Origin: Cherax quadricarinatus
Taxonomy: Eukaryota; Arthropoda; Malacostraca; Decapoda; Parastacidae
DNA length: 64,000 bases
Direction of reading: 5' to 3'
Assembly: GCF_038502225.1 (NCBI RefSeq)
Contig: NC_091312.1
Coordinates: forward strand, 26,019,911-26,083,910
The position numbers and the translations under genes are program-made. This document shows, in pieces, positions 57,093 through 64,000 of the stretch (positions within the stretch are counted from its first letter, which is position 1; every line of letters starts with the position of its first letter). The notes under the pieces were generated by a model, which saw only the letters and a program-made list of their open reading frames with translations, ran no database searches and had not been told where the DNA came from.

Positions 57093-57570
57093 AGTGTGTG
57101 TGTGTGTGTGTACTCACCTAATTGTGGTTGCAGAGTCGATTCATAGCTCCTGGTCCAGCCTCTTCTATGGTCGCTACTTGGTCCACTCTCTCCCTACTCC
57201 ATGAACTTTATCATACCTCTTCTTTAAGCTATGTATGGATCCTGCCTCCACTACATCACTCTCCAGACTATTTCACTTTTTGACAACTCTGTGACTGAAG
57301 AAATGCTTCCTAACATCCCTGTGACTCATTTGAATCTTCAACTTCCAGTTGTGACCTCTTGTTGCTGTGTCCCATCTCTGGAACATCCTCTCCCTATCCA
57401 CTTTGTCAATTCCTCTCAGTATTTTATACGTGATTATCATGGCCCTCCCCATCCCTCGTGTTGTCAGGTCGATTTCCCTTAACCTATTCTCGTAGGACAT
57501 GCCTTTTAGCTCCGGGACTAGTCGTGTTGCAAATCTCTGCAACAAGACAAAAGCACTAATCCTGCAGAAT
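57093..57570 (-). pseudogene. C-terminal end of a third non-LTR element, 3' end at a (TG)n
   Basis: The minus strand encodes LQRFATRLVPELKGMSYENR, LREIDLTTRGMGRAMIITYK, ILRGIDKVDRERMFQRWDTA, TRGHNWKLKIQMSHRDVRKH, FFSHRVVKK. This matches the thumb/C-terminal region of jockey-type RTs (phrases such as VQRRATKLVPELK and FFSHRVVNxWN are typical). It continues, with loss of frame, to AGGAGCTATGAATCGACTCT and GCAACCACAATTAGGTGAGT at the 3' end, followed by (CA)n on that strand. The same 3' phrase adjoins a TG run at 46.5 kb. No RT core present. Confidence 0.75.
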
Positions 57571-57574
57571 TTGA

Positions 57575-57860
57575 AAAAGAAACAGGAATATGCCTAATTA
57601 TGCAGAACCTGGCTTTTTTATTATAACAATAATATACAGAACCTGGACCGGATTCATGAAATTTCTTATCTGAAAAGAAATGCGAAATACCACTAGCACG
57701 AGCACTCAGTGTCTATCCTTTGGATAAAAACTTAAATGTAAGTGAAATCCCAGAGACATTTGTATAAAGGACGCAAAAGGGGAACCAGCTAAAATTAGAC
57801 TACAAAAGTCTACAAAAGGTTAATGAAATGTCAAATTGCAAAATTTATGGAACAGCACAA
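57575..57860. other. no recognisable feature
   Basis: Intergenic. Confidence 0.4.
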
Positions 57861-57864
57861 CTTG

Positions 57865-58395
57865 CACAACCCGAACCAGCATGATACAGAACAGGAAACT
57901 AATGCTCGTCTCAGCTATTAAATCACTGTGACACGATTATGGAGGCACTGGAAGAAAAAAACAGTGGATTTTACAAAGACTCTTGACAGTCACAGGATGA
58001 TTCCACACAAAATGAGGGCGAAAGGTATAACTGGAAAAGTAGGCAAATGAATATTCTACTGTCTGATAGATAGAACACAAAGAGTGATAGTAAACAGAGA
58101 AAAAACCAGCATTAGCAAAGTAAATTCTCAGTGCCCTAAGGCACAGACTTAGCACCCTTACTGACTCTTTTTATCACGGAAGACATAGATAAAATCGCTC
58201 GACACAGTTTCGTATCATCATTTGAGGATGATGCCAAATTAAACGTAAAAATAACCTCAGAAGAAGACACGGAAAACTGCAGGAAGATATAAGCAAGGTC
58301 TTTCAGTGGGCAGTGAAAAATGACATGATTTTCAATAGTGATAAGTTCCAACTGCTGAGATATCGAAAGAATAAAGAACTCAAATGAAGTGTTAC
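57865..58395 (+). pseudogene. decayed RT domain related to the 47-kb element
   Basis: Recognisable blocks in order: TTATGGAGGCACTGGAAGAA; GACTCTTGACAGTCACAGG (from motif A); AAAATGAGGGCGAAAGGTAT; AACTGGAAAAGTAGGCAAAT; ACACAAAGAGTGATAGTAAA; GTATCATCATTTGAGGATGA (FADD region, here FEDD); CAGTGGGCAGTGAAAAATGA encoding QWAVKNDMIF then NSDKFQLLRY. The order and phase match 47255-47705 of copy 1. Many stops; dead. Confidence 0.75.
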
Positions 58396-58529
58396 AGGTG
58401 ATGGTGGCAGAGCCAAGTGATGGCTGTGTTCTGGTGAGGCCGGGTATGTCTGGCGAGTATTTCCGAGATAATAAAACTGTCCGCTCTTTGAGCAATGATG
58501 TAGGTAGTAGCATCTGACCCGACCCACTA

Positions 58530-58625
58530 TTCATAGTATTGATTTGATAGAGCCCCTGGTGGGCGAAACGGCTCTTTAATAAATGTCCTTCTTACCGATC
58601 CAGGAATTGTTCAGGGAGAGAGGGA
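58530..58625 (+). repeat. PLE-type repeat with degenerate hammerhead core
   Basis: 58543-58570 contains TTTGATAGA, a GCCC/GGGC stem around CTGGT, then GAAACG and TTTAATAAATGTCCTTC. The box deviates from CUGANGA at two or more positions. Confidence 0.5.
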
Positions 58626-58683
58626 TCATCCTTGCTTGTCCCGAGGGAGGGAAATGACAGCCCGTTGCACAACAGAAAGTAAA

Positions 58684-58715
58684 TGGAAATCGGAGGCTGT
58701 TGCCTCCGATTTCCA
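58684..58715. repeat. perfect 14-bp hairpin, 4-nt loop
   Basis: TGGAAATCGGAGGC, loop TGTT, GCCTCCGATTTCCA. Short perfect inverted repeat of unknown role. Confidence 0.85.
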
Positions 58716-58719
58716 GACT

Positions 58720-59140
58720 TCCATTTTGTAATTAAAGACAATGTTATCGTGTTCTTTTATTGTCAAAATTCTATTCTTTTTACAGAGATATGAAGAAAAT
58801 GAGATAAATCTCAATTTCAGTGAAACTTATTTTTTTAATAACATTTACCACTGCATTCAGAAATTATTTTCAGTTTCTGAATGGCATCGACAACAGCACG
58901 GTGTGTAAACGAAATAATTGCGCGAAACCTAAATAATCTTTCGTATAGAAGATATAACAGCGCTTGTGTTAGTGCCAACACCCACTCCAGACAATATTTA
59001 CGTTAATAATAAATTTCCTGAATATGTATTTTGAACGCATCTTGCCACAACTTTGTGCCAGTAATTAAAACCACTGAGAACCTGTGACTGGATAATATAT
59101 AAACAAGGGGTCACAATTGGTCACAACTGTGTCCCCTTGG
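58720..59140. other. no recognisable feature
   Basis: AT-rich intergenic. Confidence 0.4.
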
Positions 59141-59143
59141 TAC

Positions 59144-59474
59144 TTACGTAAACCGTGCAGTATTGTTGTATTATTGGGCGAGACAGTTGGTATACAAATA
59201 TCCCGCACATAGGAGAAAGAAGCTTACAACGACGTTTCGGTCCGACTTGGCCATTTACAAAGTCATACTAACACAAGAGAGAGGGAGTCAGTATGTATAT
59301 AGGTGAGTTGTCCAGCTCGCCTATATATACTGACACCGTCTCTTGTTAGTGTGACTTTGTAAATGGTCCAAGTCGGACCGAAACGTCGTCGTAAGCTTCT
59401 CCTATGTGCGGATTAGTTGTATACCAACTGTCTCGCCCAATAATACAACAAACAATACTGCACGGTTTACGTAA
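59144..59474. mobile_element. 331-bp palindrome made of two PLE-type ends head to head
   Basis: The left arm begins TTACGTAAACCGTGCAGTAT and the right arm ends ACTGCACGGTTTACGTAA. Both arms contain GACAGTTGGTATACAA, CGCACATAGGAGAA, AAGCTTAC, ACGACGTTTCGGTCCGACTT and TTTACAAAGTCA blocks in inverse order, and the centre near 59309 reads AGGTGAG TTGTCCAG CTCGCCT. The internal blocks recur at 62803-62930 in front of the PLE reverse transcriptase. Each arm carries a GGTCC/GGACC stem plus GAAAC, similar to a hammerhead stem II, but without a CUGANGA box. Confidence 0.85.
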
Positions 59475-59713
59475 ATTAAAATTTTACCAAAAAATCTGGC
59501 CACACCATTGGATTAATTCCTTCTGATTTGTCTGATATATACGTTGCACTGAATGGAGGATTTTTATTAACATGATTTTCAAGTTCCTTCTCTGTTTCAA
59601 TTCTGTTTCTTCCTTTGCCACTGTATGTTATATTTTGGACGATTATTGAAAGCCCCATCTCTAACCTCCGTGCATTTAATTATTTATATACCTTTATACC
59701 TTTGATATAGTTT

Positions 59714-59790
59714 TGATGGATTTCGAGAGTTTTCCTACTCCTGCAGCCTGTGTGTGTGTGTATGTGTGTGTGTGTGTGTATATGTATGTA

Positions 59791-59841
<51 letters not shown>
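59714..59841. repeat. GGATTTCGAGAGTTTTCC repeat end plus (TG)n
   Basis: A GATGGATTTCGAGAGTTTTC phrase followed by CTGCAGCC and TG/TATG repeats. Frames are artefacts. Confidence 0.8.
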
Positions 59842-59843
<2 letters not shown>

Positions 59844-59844
59844 C

Positions 59845-60885
59845 AGAGTGCACAAGAGCCACGGTCCCTCTGGTCCTCTTCCTTTCCAGGATCCGCCACT
59901 ACTTTCTCATTATACTTGTCGGTGTTAATCACCATTTATAACTCCCCTCTCCTCCATCTACTCCTCCAGGAATGATTCCTCCAGCAAAACTCCACTAAGA
60001 ACAAGAGAAGGAACAATGCGTATTACGTGGCAGACAGTGAAGAATGAAAGTCTTGAAGTCGGGTATGGTAACGACGAAGTGCTCAGATAAATGAGAGAGG
60101 AGAGAGAAAAGAAACAACAGAAGAAATATCTGACGTCCGAGGCCTTACAGAATAATAATAAACAAATTAATATTCCTTAAAGAAAACAGAAAATAGGGGG
60201 TGAAAGGGTGGCATTACTGTGAAAACAAGAAACTCTTGATATGCTGCACTAACATGGAAACTGGTGCTTTCAGGGACTTTATGGTAGGAACAATAATGAG
60301 CGCAAACCTCTGCGGTCATTAATTAAGCTGGGTTTCATAGAACAACAGAGAACGAGTAGCTTCAGGAACTAGACATTAAAGTGAGGATCTATATACCAGT
60401 AATAAATCATCCGAGGGATTAATGAAGGCAAAGGGAACAATACTGGAAGATAACACAATGGAAGACTGACATGTTAGATGCAGAGAAGTTAGATCACTGC
60501 TGAACATGAGATGGCAACTTACAGTGGTACAATCAAAACTTTTGGTCTAACTAGAAAAAGAGTGATGTAAAAAGAATCCAGAGAACATGGAAAAAATAGC
60601 CTTGGGAAGAGTATAGAGCAGGAAAGTTAACAGAAGAGCCAGGAATAAATTGCATGAAAAAGAAGAGAATTGGATATGAAATTTTAAAACAATACTACAT
60701 TAAAAACAAAATCGAAACCAAACCTGTATCGCTGCCAACTACATAGAAAAAATTACTGTAAGGGACCAGGAAATAAGACTAAGAAAAGACAGAGAACACG
60801 AAGGAAAATTTTAACGGGAAAGTTAGTAACAATAACACGAGAACCAGTAAGATATCCATAATTAAACAGAGATACCTGAGGTCAA
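59845..60885. other. no supported gene
   Basis: A-rich intergenic DNA. GTAAGGGACCAGGAAATAAG at 60757 resembles the GTAAGGGACCTGGGAGTAGT block of the 47-kb RT, so part of this may be an eroded retroelement. Not certain. Confidence 0.4.
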
Positions 60886-61428
60886 GAAAAACGAGCGCCA
60901 ATAAACAAACCATAAAACCCAAAAATATAGCGAAGTTCTTCACTAAGCCAGTTATACCGAAAAAAACATTCGGATCTGACAACATCTCTCCATGAGTGAT
61001 GAAAGAAGAAAAAAAACAACAACTCGGAGTTGAATGGGCAGACTGTCAGAAATCTGAAAAAGCTAATATTACCCACTGATACTAGTCTTTTATTCAATTC
61101 CACCTGCTGGTTCATACTCGCACAACAGGAGGCACTGAAGTATACATCAGTATCGATAACATGTATATTTTCAAAGTTCTGGAGAAGATTGTTGTGAGGA
61201 GACTTACTGAGAAGATGAATATAGATTTAGAAATGGGAAATCCTGCCTTGAGTTTCTTGACAGAGATAAGGAAGATATGTATAGGTGGACTGCATATTCT
61301 TGGACTTCCAGGAACCATTCAGTACAGCACTACACCAGAAACTACTCCACAAAAAAAAGGAAAACATACAAGGTTTAAAGAGAAAGTATTATGGTGTGTC
61401 AGACAACATCTGAAAAATACCGAAAGAT

Positions 61429-61620
61429 CAAGAGTAGATTATTATTATTATTATTATTATAATCAAGGGGGAAGCGCTAAACCCGGAGGATTATACAGCG
61501 CCTGGGGGGATGTGGAAGGCATTCAGGCTTAATTCGGGGAACTGGAGCACAGTTCCAATTCCCTAAATCAAGAGCCCCTCACCAACATCAAGGAACCTTC
61601 CTTGAGGGGACAAGAGTAGA
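61429..61620 (-). mobile_element. SINE (CCCCTCAAGGAAGG family), copy 2, with target-site duplications
   Basis: Body 61439-61610, near-identical to the copy at 5091-5263, in the same orientation, with (ATT)n at its + strand left end. Flanked by the perfect 10-bp direct repeat CAAGAGTAGA at 61429-61438 and 61611-61620. It interrupts the decayed RT relic and is therefore younger. Confidence 0.92.
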
Positions 61621-61753
61621 GACGAGGATAAATGTGTCAAGAGATGGATCACATATTTCGTTCTGATGATAACATTAAAAAAAAAAAAAAAACCGTTGCA
61701 GAAGCTTTCCACTAGTAAAGATTTAGCTTTGTGTAGAGTTTTACCAAGTAATG

Positions 61754-61852
61754 ACTTGATAAAAACCACTTGATAAAAACCACTTGATAAAAACCACTTG
61801 ATAAAAACCACTTGATAAAAACTACTTGATAAACTTCACTTGATAAAAACCA
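61754..61852 (+). repeat. 14-bp minisatellite (about 7 units)
   Basis: The unit is ACTTGATAAAAACC; the fifth and sixth units vary (AAACTACTTG, AAACTTC). Confidence 0.93.
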
Positions 61853-61856
61853 TAGT

Positions 61857-61920
61857 GGACCCTAACTGTTACCATAGGTAACAGTTACCTAACTGTTACC
61901 TATGGTAACAGTTAGGGTCC
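61857..61920. repeat. 64-bp perfect palindrome with nested hairpins
   Basis: Arms of 31 bp (61857-61887 and 61890-61920) are exact reverse complements around a CC loop. Each arm is itself a hairpin: TAACTGTTACC, ATA (or TAT), GGTAACAGTTA. Thus an 11-bp word occurs four times in alternating orientation. Confidence 0.97.
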
Positions 61921-62189
61921 TCCAAGGATCGGTGCTGGAACTACGACTCATCCTGATATATGTAATTGATCTAGAAGGGATTAAATCTTACATGTCCCTA
62001 TTTCCTTGTGATGCAAAACCGATGAGTGAGATCAAACAAGAGAGGACAGAGACAGGCTAGAAGATTCTTACAGGCTTAAATTAGTTGGATTTCAACTCGA
62101 AGAAATACACTATGACGAAAATTTCGATGGGAGACGGCAAATCTGAGATGGTGTAATGTGTAGGGTGGTGAACCTCATTGACAGACACA

Positions 62190-62405
62190 GCATTAGCAGC
62201 AGCACCAACACTCAGAACAGCAACACTTATCAGCAGCAGCATCTGCAGCAACACACAACACCACCAACAGCATTATCAGTAACACACAAAATGCAGCTGC
62301 AGTAGCAGCTTCATAAGCACCTTCAAAAGCAGCATCAGCAGCAGCATAGCACCTTTAACAACAGCTGCGGCGGCAGCAGGAAGAGCAGCAATACCAACAG
62401 CGGCA
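62190..62405. repeat. imperfect CAG/CAA-rich region
   Basis: Interrupted CAGCAGCAGCA, CAACACC and AGCAGCAT repeats; no long frame. Confidence 0.8.
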
Positions 62406-62577
62406 GTAAAGTCAACATGTGAATCTGGTTCCTGTGTCAGGTGGTCACTGGAGGGAGGAGGAGGGAAGGAAAGTCCGTGGTAAAGGGAAGGAGGGAGAGT
62501 GTGTCCATGGCGAGACAGGGAAGGAGGGAGGGAGAGTACGTGAAGGGATACAAAGAACCACCACAGTCCATGTTAGA

Positions 62578-62802
62578 CAGTGCTGTTTCTTGTATATGTG
62601 AATGACATGACAGAAGGGACAGAGTCAGAGGTATCCCTGTTCGCAGACAACGTGAAACTAATGAGAATACAAGCGGACGAGGATCAGTAAACGCTACTTC
62701 ACCAAGAGCAAAGTTATGGAGCTTGGGAAAAAAAGAAGACCGCAGACGGAGTACAGGCTCAGGGGGGCAAAGGTTGCAATCCTCACTCAAGGAGAAGTAT
62801 CC
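62578..62802 (+). pseudogene. non-LTR RT fragment around motif C
   Basis: Encodes LFLVYVNDMTEGTESEVSLF, ADNVKLMRIQADEDQ, then after a stop KSKVMELGKKRRPQTEYRLR and GAKVAILTQGE. LFADDxKLMR is motif C of jockey-type RTs; here the second Asp is Asn. The CKVM-like block (motif D) follows. The fragment ends where PLE terminal sequence begins, so the PLE probably inserted here. Confidence 0.72.
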
Positions 62803-62935
62803 TTACACAAATAACCCGCACACAAGGGGGAGAGAGAGAAGCTTACGACGACGTTTCGGTCCGACTTGGACCATTTACAAAGTCACACTATCACAAGAGA
62901 GAAAAGGAGCCAGTATATACAGGCGAGGGGGGTTA
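62803..62935 (+). mobile_element. PLE 5' flanking repeat (pLTR-like)
   Basis: Contains ACACAAATAACCCGCACAC, GAGAAGCTTACGACGACG, TTTCGGTCCGACTTGGACC, ATTTACAAAGTCACACT and GCCAGTATATACAGGCGAGG, matching the arms of the palindrome at 59.1-59.5 kb. On the minus strand a GGTCC/GGACC stem is followed by GAAAC, the hammerhead stem II pattern, antisense to the RT. The CUGANGA box is not recognisable. Confidence 0.7.
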
Positions 62936-64000
62936 GGCCTTTCCAGTGCCACTTCACCTGCCCCTCGCGCTGGCACTGACTTGATTAGCTCTTCTGATTC
63001 CTTTCGTCACTCTCATTCTCATAATCCAAACCTGTCCAATTCTCGTGATGCTCTCCTTCCTGCTCCTGATAACGTGTTATCTAAGCATTACCACCTTCCT
63101 CGACGCTATCAACTTGCCATTTCTTCTCTTGAATCTAATACCAGTATTGTCATCCTCTCTTCTGACAAAGGCAGTTCGGTGGTTATCCTTGATCGCGAGG
63201 GTTACCTCCGCAAAGCTGAATGAAGTCTTGCTCTCTGACTTACGTACGTACATTCCTCTTGTTTCCAACCCTCTTGATCGCATCAAGAGAACTTTCAATA
63301 ATAAACTTCGGACTCTCCCCGATTTCTGTCCTCTTGACTTTGACCCTGTTCATTGTTTCCGTGTTATTTGCCTCTCTCTGCCTTATTTCTATGGTCTTCC
63401 TAAAACTCATAAACCTCATATCCCTCTATGCCCCATCATATCCTCCAGAGGTTCTGTCTTTAATTATCTTGCCTCTCTGCTGGCCAAAATTCTCATTCCT
63501 TTTCTTGGTACTTTTTCTCCTGCTCACCTTCCTCATTCTCAAGACTTCATCGAACGTGTTCGCTCTCTCCCGACCTTTAAGATGTTCAGATTGACGTTGT
63601 TGAGTCCCTCTTCACTAATGTCCCTCTTGATGATGTTCTTAATTTTATCAGAGAGAAGGCCAATGAAGTCTACATCTCCATATGCCTACTGATATATTTT
63701 TTAATCTTATTCGCCTTTGTGTGGACTCTACTTTTCCTTCCAAGGTAAATTTTATTTTCAAACCTTCGGTGTCGCTGTGGGTTCTCCTCTATCTCCTGTT
63801 CTTGCTAACCTTTATATGGAATATTTCGAAACTGCTCTTCTTACTAATGGTGTGCTCCCTTCCGACCATTTTTCAGTGCCCTTAATAATCTTGCTCCTTC
63901 CATCAAGTTTTAAGCTAAATGGAAATCTAACTCTTTGCTTCCTTACCTTGACGCACATGTCCACCCTTCGGCTACAGGTTTTTCTTTCTCCGTTTATTAC
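62911..64000 (+). pseudogene. Penelope-like element reverse transcriptase, broken and cut by window end
   Basis: PLE RTs are telomerase-like polymerases usually fused to a GIY-YIG endonuclease. Visible blocks over three frames: SSDKGSSVVILDREGYL (63151 on); VSNPLDRIKRTFNNKLRTLP; LPYFYGLPKTHKPHIPLCPI and ISSRGSVFNYLASLLAKIL (about 63385-63500); then DVVESLFTNVPLDDVLNFIR (motif A, about 63591); FGVAVGSPLSPVLANLYMEY (motif B, about 63764); then LNNLAPSIKF and LLPYLDAHVHPSATGFSFSV. Frameshifts near 63222, 63585 and 63760 break it. The stretch between FETALLTNGVLPSDHFSVP and LNNLAPSIK is too short and lacks the YxDD motif C, so the catalytic loop is deleted. The endonuclease region, if present, lies beyond 64000. 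Confidence 0.85.

Larger units (their letters stand above)
60890..62150 (+). pseudogene. decayed non-LTR element hosting a SINE and a 14-bp array
   Basis: Fragments in order on one strand: FFTKPVIPKKTFGSDNISP at about 60936-60993 (the consensus-like GPDGISP block before RT); IFKVLEKIVVRRLTEKMNID at 61168 on (RT motif 1 region, compare KVLERIIxxRL); then, after the inserted SINE, GSVLELRLILIYVIDLEGIK and SYMSLFPCDAKPM at about 61933-62030 (motif B to motif C, where FADDAK is mutated to FPCDAK). Frameshifts and stops abound. The order matches an RT relic split by later insertions. Confidence 0.65.

Noticed and set aside
58684..58715. Rho-independent-type terminator
   Set aside because: The hairpin is perfect but the context is eukaryotic intergenic DNA with no operon; kept only as an inverted repeat.

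Overview
This is eukaryotic, intergenic, extremely repeat-rich DNA. It has no convincing host gene, rRNA gene, CRISPR array or bacterial feature. The contents suggest an arthropod, most likely a decapod crustacean and perhaps a freshwater crayfish. That suggestion rests on my recollection of the families seen here: a jockey/CR1-like retroelement with a characteristic GC-rich 3' end, a CCCCTCAAGGAAGG SINE, repeats with GCGAAACG hammerhead-like cores, and an AT-rich MITE ending in GCCGAATAG. A database search was not possible, so the taxon is an inference.

Layout. 0-11 kb: dispersed repeat fragments, short minisatellites, microsatellites, and a SINE with clean target-site duplications at 5.1 kb. 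11.2-14.1 kb: a 21-bp minisatellite with about 140 units. 14.3-21.7 kb: retroelement 3' ends, an AAT/ATT palindrome, a 15-bp array broken by a 100-N assembly gap, a 14-bp array, a tRNA-derived SINE, a BED-finger (hAT/ZBED-like) fragment and a 26-bp array. 22.6-25 kb: near-perfect 31-bp and 18-bp arrays. 26-27.5 kb: reverse-transcriptase relics and a tRNA-like palindrome. 27.5-30 kb: nothing recognised.

30.0-42.0 kb: five unrelated minisatellites lie almost back to back (about 21/22, 20, 12, 34 and 20 bp units). This is the most striking part of the window. 42-50.6 kb: hammerhead-like repeat, a 19-bp purine-rich array, the best-preserved reverse transcriptase (47.0-48.5 kb), and a MITE inside a TA microsatellite. 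50.7-58.6 kb: a second, broken copy of the same retroelement, pieces of at least three other non-LTR elements, a 51-bp array and many SSRs. 59-64 kb: a 331-bp palindrome built from two Penelope-like element (PLE) ends, decayed retroelement relics hosting a second SINE, a 64-bp perfect palindrome, and a PLE reverse transcriptase that runs off the window end and has lost its catalytic YxDD segment.

The very long open frames (for example 34-38.5 kb and 11.2-14.1 kb) are consequences of tandem periods divisible by three whose units lack stop codons. They are open on both strands and I do not call them genes. No set of genes works together here; the biology is that of mobile elements and tandem-repeat expansion. 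The closest thing to an interesting system is the set of PLE-type repeats carrying hammerhead-ribozyme-like cores, together with palindromes made from their ends.
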